Shown here: piece after piece, positions 31,641 through 40,945 of the stretch
Layout of the letters: each line of letters begins with the position of its first letter
Position numbering within the stretch: position 1 is the stretch's first letter
DNA from: Bifidobacterium thermophilum DSM 20210
GTDB lineage: Bacteria; Actinomycetota; Actinomycetes; Actinomycetales; Bifidobacteriaceae
Reading direction: 5' to 3'
Assembly (NCBI GenBank): GCA_000771265.1
Contig: JDUB01000012.1
Span: forward strand, 1 to 64,000
Length of the DNA: 64,000 nt
The notes under the pieces: model-generated
Databases searched by the model: none
The model's input: the letters and a program-made list of their open reading frames with translations, nothing else
What the model was told of the DNA's origin: nothing
Program-made: the position numbers and the translations under genes

Positions 31641-32726
31641 ATGTTTCGTCATGAGCGTGGTGTCAAAGGCAAAGTCGACAACAAAAGCCATCGGCATGTC
31701 AATATCGCGGCGTGGGTCATCATGTCCATCGTGGTGGCCGTGGCGATCACCGTGGGGGCGTGCGCGATGTTCATGCCCGACCGTCCGCCCGCACTACTGG
31801 GCGCATCCGGAGAAGTGACGCAAGCCAAAGTGTCGACGCAGCAGTACAACGGCGCGCAAACAGTCACACTGATCCCCGACATCGCCAGCGACAGAACCAT
31901 TCTGGGTAACAGCACCGGCACCGTGACAGCGGATTATTCAGGCAACGGGCTATCTTCCGGCCATGCCTGCATGCGTGTCAACGACCGTGCCGTCATCGCC
32001 CTGAACACAGCCCTGCCGTTGTACCGTGACCTGCACGTGGAAGACCGAGGGCAGGACGTGCGTGCGCTGAACAATGAACTGTCCCGGCTCGGCTACCAAT
32101 CCGACGCCGACAGCGACCGGTACTCATGGAATACCCAGCAAGGGTGGAAACGCCTCATGGCGGACAACGGTTCGGACAGTGACGGTGCGCTCCTGCTGAG
32201 CGACATCCTATGGATCCCCGAGCAGAGCGTCACCGTCAGCAACTGGCAGGGAACCACAGGCGCAAGCGTCACCCAAGGGTCGCAGATCGGCGACATTCCA
32301 GGGGCTTTGGTCAAACTCAGCATCAAGAACACGAACCCCTCGGACCAGGATCGGGTGATCACCGTATTCGGCCAATCGACCACGCTGCCCGCAGGCCAGA
32401 CCGCCATCGACAACGCCGACTATCTCAAACAGGTTTCGGCGACGGAAGAATACAAAACCCAGACCAAGGACACGCTCGCGGCAGGCATCAGCGGCACGCT
32501 CTCCCTGGCGCAATCCATTGAAGCGCTTCGCGTTCCCGCGGGCGCCGTATTCGGCCTGAACGGAAGCAAAGGGTGCATCATGACCACGGACGGGACGAAA
32601 CATGCCGTCACCGTTGTCGGCTCTTCGCTTGGAGTCAGTCTCGTGCAGCTCAATGACGGCGGCAGTACGGCATCCATCACCTCGGTGGAAATCGGGTCGA
32701 AGATCGCGGGCGCAACATGCTCCTGA
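31641..32726 (+). CDS. Membrane adaptor with peptidoglycan-binding-like domain
   Basis: A 361-residue protein with one membrane helix near the N-terminus (about 24-46) and a large outer part. The segment LHVEDRGQDVRALNNELSRLGY (split around residues 134-155) followed by a Trp-rich helix resembles a PG_binding_1 domain; the later beta-rich region is like membrane-fusion adaptors of MacA/HlyD type. It precedes and overlaps an ATPase gene by ten bases, and a permease follows, giving a MacAB-like adaptor-ATPase-permease set. AGAAGGGG lies before the ATG. Confidence 0.82.
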   Translation: MFRHERGVKGKVDNKSHRHVNIAAWVIMSIVVAVAITVGACAMFMPDRPPALLGASGEVTQAKVSTQQYNGAQTVTLIPDIASDRTILGNSTGTVTADYSGNGLSSGHACMRVNDRAVIALNTALPLYRDLHVEDRGQDVRALNNELSRLGYQSDADSDRYSWNTQQGWKRLMADNGSDSDGALLLSDILWIPEQSVTVSNWQGTTGASVTQGSQIGDIPGALVKLSIKNTNPSDQDRVITVFGQSTTLPAGQTAIDNADYLKQVSATEEYKTQTKDTLAAGISGTLSLAQSIEALRVPAGAVFGLNGSKGCIMTTDGTKHAVTVVGSSLGVSLVQLNDGGSTASITSVEIGSKIAGATCS

Positions 32727-33520
32727 AAGCAATAGACCTGGCACATCGTTTCCCCGGAACGGATATTCTGTTCGAGCATCTCGATTTCGAAATCAGCCCG
32801 GGGCAGACTGTCGCGCTGTGTGGGCCTTCCGGATGCGGTAAATCCACCTTGCTGTCGATTCTCGCGGGATGGGTGAAACCATGGGCGGGGCAAGTCGAAC
32901 GCGACGACATCCACCGCATCGGGTGGGTATTCCAAAACCCCTACGGCGTTCCGGAACGGACCGCGCTCGACCACGTGGTCTTCCCGCTGCTTTGCCACGG
33001 CATGAGCAGACGTGAAGCGATTCCTGAAGCGTTGCAAGCCATGGGGCTGTTCGATCTGGAATATGCGGCGGACCGGAGGTTTTCCGAACTCTCCGGCGGC
33101 GAAGCGCAACGGTTGATGCTCGCCAGAGCCGTATGCTCGCACCCTGATGTGTTGCTCGTCGACGAGCCGACCGCGCAGCTGGACACGCGAACGGCGGCAT
33201 CCGTGAGCGAAGTGTTGGGCAATCTCGCGGGGCAAGGCATGATCGTGGTTGTGGCGACGCATGACCCGCGTGCCAGGGACGCGTGCGACCGGGTCATCGA
33301 TTTGGCTGATTACGCGCCAGTCGGCGCTGAAAACGTGGATGGGGACGCGGGTGAGAGCGCTGCCGCACGTGTGGACGGAAGCGTTGCGGAGAGCGCGAGC
33401 GGAAATATCGACGAGAACGCTGCCGGGAACGTTGCTGGAAGCGTGGGTGGAAGCGCCGATGGAAGCCTTGCCGGAAGCGCCGATGGAAGCCTTGCCGGAA
33501 GCGAGGGGGTTAGATCATGA
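32717..33520 (+). CDS. ABC transporter ATPase of the MacAB-like system
   Basis: A 267-residue protein whose first 200 residues form an ABC ATPase: Walker A GPSGCGKST (about 36-44), Q-loop VFQNPYG, signature LSGGEAQR, Walker B VLLVDEP and H-loop VATHD. It is of the LolD/MacB group that powers export or extraction. The last 65 residues are an unusual Gly/Ala/Ser/Asp tail made of short repeats such as GSADGSLA, encoded at DNA level by two perfect 24-bp units (33449-33496). The start overlaps the adaptor gene and the stop overlaps the permease start. Confidence 0.92.
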   Translation: MLLKAIDLAHRFPGTDILFEHLDFEISPGQTVALCGPSGCGKSTLLSILAGWVKPWAGQVERDDIHRIGWVFQNPYGVPERTALDHVVFPLLCHGMSRREAIPEALQAMGLFDLEYAADRRFSELSGGEAQRLMLARAVCSHPDVLLVDEPTAQLDTRTAASVSEVLGNLAGQGMIVVVATHDPRARDACDRVIDLADYAPVGAENVDGDAGESAAARVDGSVAESASGNIDENAAGNVAGSVGGSADGSLAGSADGSLAGSEGVRS

Positions 33521-34668
33521 ATCTCCGGTCAATCTGTTCCGAAGCCGTGCGGAACATCAGCGCGGGGACCACGCGGGCAGCATGGTTTTTCCTCGTCATG
33601 CTCATCACCGGTGCGCTTCTTGGCGGGTACGAAGCCATGTCCATCGTGCAGCTCGAACAGGAAGCGATCACGCGCATCAGTTCGGACGCCGATACGAAAG
33701 CCTTCATCGGCGCAAGCGTCGATGGTCAAGCGTGTGACGGGCTTGAAATGGTCCACAACGGGCCAAGCCTTGCAGGAGCGGCCCGTGCTGCCGAAAGCAT
33801 CACCGCGTCCTCGACGCCCGGCATGGAACTGCCCGCGTACGAAGTGACCCCGGGATTCATCAAACTGCTTGCATCCGGGCAGAAAACGGCGAACGCGGCA
33901 TCGTCGTCTGCGTCCTCGTCTGCGCAACAGGGGGCGACATCAACGCAACAGGAAGTGAACGAGACCGCTGACACCTCGGGAATATGGATTTCAACCGACG
34001 TCTCGCATGATTTCGGACTGGTTAAAGGCAGCGTCATGCAAACCAACCGTGGCGATATGACCATCGCCGGCGTATTCTCCTGGCCCAACGATGGCCGCGA
34101 CACCAGATTCGCCTATGCGGCGATGATCCCGGTTTCGGCATCCTCCGGCGAATTCACCGAATGCTGGGCGAAGCAGTGGCCGGTCAGCGAACAAACCAAC
34201 GACCTGCTGTATTCGACGGCGATCGTTTCGGGAACGGGCGGAAACACGACGGTCGCGCAGGTCAACAAATCCTTCGACTCCCGGTACAATGCGTACTCCA
34301 GCTATAAGAACCGCATGACGGTATGGTTGCCGTACGTCTCGCTGGCGGTCGGGGTGATTGCCGGGGTGATTTCCGTGCGGCGTAGACGACTGGAATACGC
34401 GGGTGCCTTGCACGTAGGGCAAACCAAAGGCGCCCAACTGCTCGAAATGACTCTGGAAACGCTGATCTGGGCGGGACTGGCGACCATAGCGTGCCTGGCG
34501 TTGCTGTGCGCGTACTGCTGGCGCATGTCCACCGACGGCTGGATGAACATCTTCATCGCCGCCTGCCGAATCCCTGCCACCGGGTTCGCGGGGGCGATGG
34601 CCGCGACGTTCCTCGCCGGGCTCAGCGTGCGGGAGTCCCAGCTGCTGCGGTTCTTCAAGAGCCGGTAG
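33517..34668 (+). CDS. FtsX/MacB-like ABC permease
   Basis: A 383-residue permease whose ATGA start overlaps the ATPase stop. It has an N-terminal membrane helix (about 20-42), an extracytoplasmic domain of about 225 residues with a Ser/Ala/Gln-rich insert, and three C-terminal helices (about 268-288, 315-338, 350-368), the layout of MacB/FtsX-type mechanotransmitters. These usually do not pump through a channel but move outer substrates via the adaptor. Substrate unknown; the lipoproteins upstream are candidates for partners. Confidence 0.82.
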   Translation: MNLRSICSEAVRNISAGTTRAAWFFLVMLITGALLGGYEAMSIVQLEQEAITRISSDADTKAFIGASVDGQACDGLEMVHNGPSLAGAARAAESITASSTPGMELPAYEVTPGFIKLLASGQKTANAASSSASSSAQQGATSTQQEVNETADTSGIWISTDVSHDFGLVKGSVMQTNRGDMTIAGVFSWPNDGRDTRFAYAAMIPVSASSGEFTECWAKQWPVSEQTNDLLYSTAIVSGTGGNTTVAQVNKSFDSRYNAYSSYKNRMTVWLPYVSLAVGVIAGVISVRRRRLEYAGALHVGQTKGAQLLEMTLETLIWAGLATIACLALLCAYCWRMSTDGWMNIFIAACRIPATGFAGAMAATFLAGLSVRESQLLRFFKSR

Positions 34669-34790
34669 GCTTGGGCGCGCGGTGGGCGGTTCCTGTGTGG
34701 TGTGGGTTGCGGGACATCCAAAATACTGGCATATCTGCGAGCCACTGGTTCCGGCCAGGCGTAGGTTGGGAAGGGAAGACCACCGCTCCC

Positions 34791-34826
34791 GCGTGATTCC
34801 GCATGCAGAATCACGCGGAATCACGC
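34791..34826. terminator. Two mutually exclusive hairpins
   Basis: GCGTGATTCCGC (34791-34802) can pair perfectly with GCGGAATCACGC (34815-34826), or its first part can pair with GAATCACGCG starting at 34809. It follows the permease gene and precedes the TPP riboswitch, so it may be a terminator or a regulatory structure. Confidence 0.55.
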
Positions 34827-34856
34827 AAAATCATGGGGTGCCCCTACACTGAACAA

Positions 34857-34946
34857 TCGACACGGGGGCTTGGCTACAGTCAGGCTGAGATGGGGGTTTC
34901 CTCCGACCGAATGAACGTGAACCGGGCAATGCCGGCGCACGGACGT
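34857..34946 (+). promoter_or_regulatory. TPP (THI-box) riboswitch
   Basis: The two conserved halves are visible: GGCTGAGATGGGGG (34883-34896) and GAACCGGGCAATGCCGGCGC (from 34919), ending in ACGGA. These match the pyrimidine-binding CUGAGA core and the pyrophosphate-binding AAUGCC-GCG region. GCACGG (34937-34942) can alternatively pair with CCGTGC (34955-34960), which would compete with the closing helix. It controls the ykoE-like gene at 34993. Confidence 0.9.
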
Positions 34947-34992
34947 CGTTCTTCCCGTGCCTGAGAACAACCGTTCAAGAAAGGCACAAATC

Positions 34993-35622
34993 ATGGCACA
35001 ATCTGCGAATACCGCAGCATCATCCACAGTGAATCTCAAGTGGCGCGTCGTCGATATCGCCGTCGCATCGGTGATCGGCGTGGCCAGCGCGCTGATTTAT
35101 TGGCTGGTTGCCCTGCTGACCGCCGCACCTTGGACCGCACTGGACGCGGTCGTCCCCGGTCTGCCCGGCCTGTTCAACGGATTGTGGCTGTTCGCAGGCC
35201 CCTTGGCCGCCATCATCGTGCGTAAACCGGGCGCCGCAGTGTATGCGGAGGTTGTCGCCGGCATTCTTGAAGCGTTGATGGGCAACATGTGGGGCGGTCT
35301 CGCTACATTCCTCATCGCCTTGGTGCAAGGCGTGTGCGCGGAGCTTGCGTTCGCGATTGTACGCTACCGCAAGTGGACCCTGCCGGTTGTCACCCTGTCC
35401 GGTGCGCTGTCCGGGGTCGGATGCTGGGCGTACAGCTTCATCGAGAATCTTCAGGGCATCAATCTTGCCGGGTCCTACGGCATTGTCTACCTGGTCACCA
35501 CTGTGGTGTCTGGCCTGTTGATCGCCGGCATCCTCATGTGGTACCTGTACCGTGCGATCGCGCGGACGGGTGCGCTCGACAAGTTCGCGTCAGGGCGTGA
35601 GGTGCGCGGTATCAGCGCCTGA
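34993..35622 (+). CDS. ykoE: Thiamine/HMP ECF transporter S component, YkoE family
   Basis: A 209-residue integral membrane protein with about five or six helices. The conserved YkoE blocks are GLWLFAGPLAA, IVRKPGAA and AEV.AGI.EALMGN, and the C-terminus ends KFASGREVRG. YkoE proteins bind thiamine or its HMP precursor for an ECF importer, in agreement with the TPP riboswitch in front. ATG 34993 is preceded by AAAGG at eight bases; an upstream GTG (34957) falls in the riboswitch 3' region and is rejected. The second copy and the fused ECF motor follow. Confidence 0.92.
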   Translation: MAQSANTAASSTVNLKWRVVDIAVASVIGVASALIYWLVALLTAAPWTALDAVVPGLPGLFNGLWLFAGPLAAIIVRKPGAAVYAEVVAGILEALMGNMWGGLATFLIALVQGVCAELAFAIVRYRKWTLPVVTLSGALSGVGCWAYSFIENLQGINLAGSYGIVYLVTTVVSGLLIAGILMWYLYRAIARTGALDKFASGREVRGISA

Positions 35623-35838
35623 GAGACAACACCGTCTGAAATCACCGTCTGACAGCACCATCTGAAAGCGTCAGCGTCTGAATCCCCGGGGCTTGCGGCG
35701 GAGCGCCGATACGGCTTCGCAAGTCAGCGGCATAAGACCCGCCACCAGTATGGGCGGGCGGTTTCGGGATCATTGCAGCGATATACCACCCTGTGCCGGG
35801 CATCATCAAAATCCGGCATCGCATAGGAAGACATGAAT

Positions 35839-36537
35839 ATGAGCAACAACTCTTCGAACGCATCCAACGCATCCGTCGCCACAGCGACATCTACTGGCAA
35901 TTCGGCCCCCGCGCCGCAACCCGAGGCGACCCCGGTCACAGCGGGTCGCCCCAGCCTGAGATGGCGCGTCGTCGATATCGCCGTCGCTTCGGTGATTGGC
36001 GTGGCCAGCGCGCTGATTTTCTGGCTGGTGTCCCTGATTTATTCACTGGGTGTAGGCGACCTGATTGGCTTGGTCATGCCCGGATTCCAAGGCATCTATA
36101 ACGGTTTGTGGCTGTTCGCCGGCCCCTTGGCGGCGGTCATCGTGCGCAAGCCCGGCGCCGCCACGTACGCGGAACTGCTCGGCGGGGTCATCGAAAGCCT
36201 GATGGGCAACCAGTGGACGGGCATGGACACGTTCAGCACATCGCTGATGCAGGGCGCGTTCGCTGAACTTGCGTTCCTGATTGTGCTGTACCGCGTGTGG
36301 AACGTGCCGATCACCATGCTGTCCGGCGCGTTCGCCGGGGTCGCCGTGTGGCTGCATGACATTTTCATGCGCGGCCAGGCGTTCACCGGCCAGTACGTCA
36401 CCATCTATCTAGTCACGTCCGTGATTTCCGGCATCGTGTTCGCCGGCATCGTGGTGTGGTACCTGTATCGGGCGATTGCGCGGACCGGTGCGCTGGACAA
36501 GTTCGCTTCCGGGCGTGAAGTGAGGGCCACCGCCTGA
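35839..36537 (+). CDS. ykoE: Second YkoE-family S component
   Basis: A 232-residue paralog of the preceding gene: WRVVDIAVASVIGVASALI and the last 25 residues are nearly identical, while the middle has diverged. It has an extra N-terminal Ser/Ala/Pro-rich region of about 35 residues. The start at 35839 is eight bases from AGGAAG; the ATG at 35833 is too close. No second TPP riboswitch was found in the 216-base gap, which holds only a hairpin near 35738-35760. Two S components beside one motor suggests related but different ligands, or dosage. Confidence 0.9.
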   Translation: MSNNSSNASNASVATATSTGNSAPAPQPEATPVTAGRPSLRWRVVDIAVASVIGVASALIFWLVSLIYSLGVGDLIGLVMPGFQGIYNGLWLFAGPLAAVIVRKPGAATYAELLGGVIESLMGNQWTGMDTFSTSLMQGAFAELAFLIVLYRVWNVPITMLSGAFAGVAVWLHDIFMRGQAFTGQYVTIYLVTSVISGIVFAGIVVWYLYRAIARTGALDKFASGREVRATA

Positions 36538-36764
36538 ACCACGGCGGGGCTACGGTTCACGCCGGCAGAAGCACTTCGGCAGGCAACTGTTCAGGTGTGA
36601 AGCAATACAGAACAGCAGCAACAGCGGCACAGCGGTACGACAGCGCAACAGGCACGGCGGCGGAACCGCGATCCGGCGGACGGCGGCTCGCGATACAGTA
36701 GCGAACGGCGGCCGGGCAACGGTTCCGCGCCAGCGCATTCGAAGACGGCAGGACACAGGACGCG

Positions 36765-39356
36765 ATGAAGTCAAGCGAACACGACAACAGCAGCACGATG
36801 ACGGTAGGATCGATGCGACCGACATCGGTATCGACACAACCGGCGCGCCTCGAATTCCATGATTGGGGCTACCGGCATGCTTCACGCCGCCACTTCGCCG
36901 TCCGCGGCCTCAACCTGAGCATCGAACCCGGTGAACGCGTACTGCTGCTTGGAGCCTCGGGCATCGGCAAATCCACCATTCTCGAAGGTGCGGCCGGATT
37001 GCTCGGCGGCGATATCGAAAGCGTGAACACCGCCGCCAACGGCACGACCAGCACCATTGACGCGGATGGCGGGCTCACCGAGGGGAGTGTCACTGTTGAC
37101 GGCACGCCCGTCAGCCAGGCCAGGGGACGCGTCGGCCTCGTACTGCAAGACCCGGATGCGCAGGCCATTTTCGAACGGCTCGGTGACAATGTCGCGTTCG
37201 GCCCGGAAAACCTCAACGTGCCGCGTGAAGCGATATGGCAGCGCGTCCGCGACAGCCTTGACGCGGTCGGCATGCACGGCATCCAGCTTGACCGTTCCAC
37301 CATGCACTTGAGCGGCGGGCAAATGCAGCGCCTCGCCCTTGCGGGAGCACTCGCCATGCAGCCGGGCGTCCTGCTGTTGGACGAGCCCACTGCCAACCTC
37401 GATCCGGACGGTGTAGACCAGATCGTCGGCGCGGTGAGTCACGTACTCGACAGTACGCACGCGACCATGATGCTCGTCGAACACCGTGCGGAACCATGGA
37501 TTGACATGATCGACAGGGTCATCGTTCTCGGATTGCAAGACAGCCAGCCTGTGAGCAAGACCGGGGAATCCGGAGGAGCGGGGGACACTGCGGAATCCGA
37601 CGAACAGGGCGAACCGGGCAGCGGCACTGTCATCACTCAGCAGGGCGACGAAGCCGAAGTAGGCCGCCACGGCGACCAGCGTACGGTGATTATCGCCGAC
37701 GGCACTCCGGACGAGATCTTCTCCGACCGCAGCATCGATTTCGCCGGCCTTGGCATCTGGCTGCCCAAACGCTACCAGCGCCCCGAAGACGCCATCACCC
37801 GCATCCACACCGACAGCGAACCCGAATACGATCCGGCAACCGGCACCGGCGAGCCGATTCTGACCACCAGCGGTCTGGGCATCGGACATAGCGAAGACGC
37901 CATCGCACGCGACATCAACCTCGCATTCAACCCCGGGCAGATCACCGCGCTCGTCGGAGCGAACGGCGCTGGAAAATCAACACTCTCCCTGACCCTCGCC
38001 GGACTGCTCAAACCACTCGAAGGCTCCGTGGACGCCAGCCGCGAACTCGCCGGGAACGCGCACGGCACCCAGCCGATCAACTGGAAATCAACCGAACTCG
38101 CCTCCCGCATCTCCTACGTTTTCCAAAACCCCGAACACCAGTTCGCCCGAGGCAGCGTCATCGACGAAGTCATGCTCGGGCCGCTGCGCACCGGCATCGC
38201 GCCCGACGAAGCCCGCCGCCGCGCGCACGACCTGCTCGAACGCTTCAACCTCAGCCGGTACGAGAACGTCAACCCGTACACGCTGTCAGGAGGCGAAAAA
38301 CGCCGACTCACCGTGGCCGCGGCGCTCGCCGCCGCCCCACGCGTGCTCATCCTTGATGAGCCGACCTTCGGGCAGGACCGCCGCACTTGGATGCAGATCG
38401 TCCACCTCATCCACGGGCTGCGCGGCGACGGCGTCAGCATCATCGTCGTCACCCACGACCATGAGCTTGTCACCGCGCTCGGCGCACGCGTCATCGAACT
38501 CATCCCACAAGGCGGGCAAGGCCAATGGGACGACGAACAAACCATCCGCGTCAGCCCGGTCAACGAACGCCACGAACAGCCGCGTGCCTCCAGCAGGTCA
38601 AGCATCATCGCATCCATCAACCCCGCCTACCGGCTCTTCGGCGCACTGCTCGCCTCGCTGCCGCTTATTTTCAGCCTCGACTGGGTATCCGCATGCACCG
38701 CGCTCGTCATCGAATTCCTGGCGCTCGCCTGCCTCGGGCTCAAACCGCTGCGGGTCGTGAAATCCACGTGGCCGGTATTCATCGGGGCGCCAGGTTCTGC
38801 GCTCGCCGTACTGCTGTACGGCAAACAAGGGGGAGCCGTCTGGTGGCATTGGGGCATGATTACCGTCAGTGAACGGTCGGCGTGGCTTGCCTTGGCTACC
38901 GGCCTGCGCATTCTGGCGGTGGGTATTCCCGCGATTATTCTGGTGTTGGGCATTGATGCGACCGATCTGGCGGACGCGTTCAGCCAGATTCTGCATTTAC
39001 CGGACCGATTCGTCTATGGCGGGCTCGCCGGCATGCGCCTGTTTTCCGTGCTGCGCGACGACTGGGCGGCGCTCACCGCGTCACGCCGTTCGCGCGGACT
39101 CGGTGACGACAACGCGTTCAAGGCGTTCTTCCCGCAGGCGTTCGCCTTGCTGGTGCTGTCCATCAGGCGTTCGACCACGCTGGCGACCGCGATGGAGGCG
39201 CGTGGATTCGGCGGCGACGGGCCTCGCAGCCATGCGCGCGTCAGCATGAGCGGGACGCGCGACCGGGTGTTCCTTGTGTGCTGCTTCGCGGTGCCGATGA
39301 TTGCGCTCGCGGTGTCGGTGTGGTTCGGCGCGTTCAGCTTCTTTGGTGGCAAGTGA
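36765..39356 (+). CDS. ykoD: Fused ECF transporter energising module (EcfA-EcfA'-EcfT), thiamine-linked
   Basis: An 863-residue fusion with the same architecture as the protein at 3149-5887. ABC domain 1: Walker A GASGIGKST, signature LSGGQMQR, Walker B LLLDEP. ABC domain 2: Walker A GANGAGKST, signature LSGGEKRR, Walker B LILDEP. The C-terminal EcfT part (from about residue 615) has membrane helices and the coupling motifs SRRSRGLG and MEARGFGG. A separate acidic linker joins the ATPases. AGGA lies five bases before the ATG. With the two YkoE proteins upstream it should form a thiamine/HMP importer (YkoEDC type). Confidence 0.93.
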   Translation: MKSSEHDNSSTMTVGSMRPTSVSTQPARLEFHDWGYRHASRRHFAVRGLNLSIEPGERVLLLGASGIGKSTILEGAAGLLGGDIESVNTAANGTTSTIDADGGLTEGSVTVDGTPVSQARGRVGLVLQDPDAQAIFERLGDNVAFGPENLNVPREAIWQRVRDSLDAVGMHGIQLDRSTMHLSGGQMQRLALAGALAMQPGVLLLDEPTANLDPDGVDQIVGAVSHVLDSTHATMMLVEHRAEPWIDMIDRVIVLGLQDSQPVSKTGESGGAGDTAESDEQGEPGSGTVITQQGDEAEVGRHGDQRTVIIADGTPDEIFSDRSIDFAGLGIWLPKRYQRPEDAITRIHTDSEPEYDPATGTGEPILTTSGLGIGHSEDAIARDINLAFNPGQITALVGANGAGKSTLSLTLAGLLKPLEGSVDASRELAGNAHGTQPINWKSTELASRISYVFQNPEHQFARGSVIDEVMLGPLRTGIAPDEARRRAHDLLERFNLSRYENVNPYTLSGGEKRRLTVAAALAAAPRVLILDEPTFGQDRRTWMQIVHLIHGLRGDGVSIIVVTHDHELVTALGARVIELIPQGGQGQWDDEQTIRVSPVNERHEQPRASSRSSIIASINPAYRLFGALLASLPLIFSLDWVSACTALVIEFLALACLGLKPLRVVKSTWPVFIGAPGSALAVLLYGKQGGAVWWHWGMITVSERSAWLALATGLRILAVGIPAIILVLGIDATDLADAFSQILHLPDRFVYGGLAGMRLFSVLRDDWAALTASRRSRGLGDDNAFKAFFPQAFALLVLSIRRSTTLATAMEARGFGGDGPRSHARVSMSGTRDRVFLVCCFAVPMIALAVSVWFGAFSFFGGK

Positions 39357-39935
39357 TCGCAGTCATGGTGAACGATGTGGAGGTCTTCCCGGTGCCCGAT
39401 GACGCATCGGTGTGATACATAGAGGGCCGCAGATCTGCTGTTATCTGCGGTATCTGTAGTACTTGCCGGAAGATAACGCGCTTAGCGGGGTTCGTTGTAT
39501 CCGGATTCGGCGGTAGGTGTGTTGATATTCCGCGTGATGTACTTGCGGTGTTGGACATGTGCGAACCCCGATAATGAAGAAACGCTTCCGAAGGTACTAC
39601 GAAAAGACAAGATATGTGCTCTCTGCCGCCTTGGGTGCGCAGGAGATCGGCGTTGGTTCTGCGTCGGGCGCTCTCAGTCGTGGTGTTGCATGTGGCAACA
39701 TTTGGGACATGATCTGAGGGACGTGTCGGAGTAGTTAGCGTGCTGTTCTGATATATGGCATGTTGAAGCTGCTGGGATGAGAGCGAAAAAGTCAAAGGTT
39801 TGACGTTGTTGAAATGTGGAGTGTCTCGCGTGTCGTTACCGAGACGTGTGAGACATTCCGGTACCGTCAAGAGAGAAGAAGGTTGAAGAACAGCGAGTCC
39901 TAACGCTTGTGTTGGGGTGGGAAGAGGTTGTCGTG
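39357..39935. other. Long intergenic region, no supported gene
   Basis: About 580 bases, richer in A+T than its flanks, with no convincing gene; the longest frame (39495-39734) is cysteine/tryptophan-rich with no ribosome site. It contains a 9-bp inverted repeat CGGGGTTCG (39486) / CGAACCCCG (39562) and an imperfect palindrome at 39822-39855 (TGTCTC...GAGACA) near the start of the next gene. It may be decayed DNA at the edge of an island. Confidence 0.5.
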
Positions 39936-40895
39936 GTGAGGGTCGAGGGTCCGTTCACGTTGTTGTCTCCGCGGGAGATGGATGGTCTGCGCGCGTTGGG
40001 TGTGGATCTGGAGCATTGCCGGTATTGGGTTGTTGGTGATGGCGGCGAGGCGCTGCTCGCGAATACCTCCGGCGGCGCGTGGTTGCCGGGCATTTGGGGA
40101 CGGGATTTCTATCTCGTCTATGCGTTTGTGTGGCGTGGCGTATTGTTGCTGGCCAATATCGATTGGAAGAGGGGCGATGATGGTTCGGATGAGTATGACG
40201 TGTATGCGTTGTCGCGTCCGGATGGTCTGCCGGCTGACTGGTATAAGGCGCGTTTTCGTGATGTGGGCCTGTTGGGCGAGACGGTGGAGCCTGACATGGA
40301 GATGCTGCAAGTCTTGGCGGCGATGCTGAGGATTCATTATCGCGGCTGGCTGTCGTATGGTGGCGTGTGGCCGGATGGTGTGATCTGGGAGGATGTTGAC
40401 AGGTCTGGTTTGAAGGTACGTGAGGGCGGCTTGGTCGGCCCGTGGGATGTGCCGTTGACCCGGTATCGTGGGCGTGTCCCGTCCGAGGGGGAGTACGCGT
40501 ATGCGGAAAGCTTGGCGCATGAGGGGTTCACCGAGCGGAGATGCCCGGGCGGGAAGGTGACGATCGATGATGCGGGCCGGTCCGTGCTGTGGAGTGTGCC
40601 GGTGGCGCATAATCCGCATGGCGGCGGCAGCGGGACCATGGGCGGGTTCATTTACGACGGCGCCGCGTATGGGTGGCGTGAGGTCCGTGAGGCTTTCGCC
40701 CGTCCGGTCGGCGAGCGTCGGGTGAACGCCAGGCGTGTGTTCTTCAATCGCGGGCGTGACTGGTATGAGCCGGATGCGGCGTTCCTGCGCGCGTATTGGG
40801 ATGCGGGTAACGCGTGCACGGCGCCGTTGAGGTTGACATACCGGGGGATGTCTGTCGACTTGCCCGAGATTCTTCCCGGGGACAGTCCCGCGTAA
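39936..40895 (+). CDS. Hypothetical protein
   Basis: A soluble-looking protein of about 319 residues; GAAGAGG lies upstream of the GTG codons at 39933 and 39936, and a GTG at 39909 is less likely. It is rich in Trp, Tyr and Gly (for example RGRDFYLVYAFVWRG, GGSGTMGGFIYDG) with no signal or membrane helix. Codon use favours GGT, GTG and TTG more than neighbouring genes, which hints at a different origin. I do not recognise the family. Confidence 0.6.
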   Translation: MRVEGPFTLLSPREMDGLRALGVDLEHCRYWVVGDGGEALLANTSGGAWLPGIWGRDFYLVYAFVWRGVLLLANIDWKRGDDGSDEYDVYALSRPDGLPADWYKARFRDVGLLGETVEPDMEMLQVLAAMLRIHYRGWLSYGGVWPDGVIWEDVDRSGLKVREGGLVGPWDVPLTRYRGRVPSEGEYAYAESLAHEGFTERRCPGGKVTIDDAGRSVLWSVPVAHNPHGGGSGTMGGFIYDGAAYGWREVREAFARPVGERRVNARRVFFNRGRDWYEPDAAFLRAYWDAGNACTAPLRLTYRGMSVDLPEILPGDSPA

Positions 40896-40945
40896 GGCGC
40901 GGTTGCGATGCGGCCGGGCGTGGTGGCCGGGGCTATTCCAAGGTA

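Noticed and set aside
35623..35838. Second TPP riboswitch before the second ykoE gene
   Set aside because: Neither the CTGAGA nor the AATGCC-GCG block is present; only a short GC hairpin.
39495..39734. 79-codon frame with several Cys and Trp
   Set aside because: No ribosome site, no motif and biased composition; probably chance.
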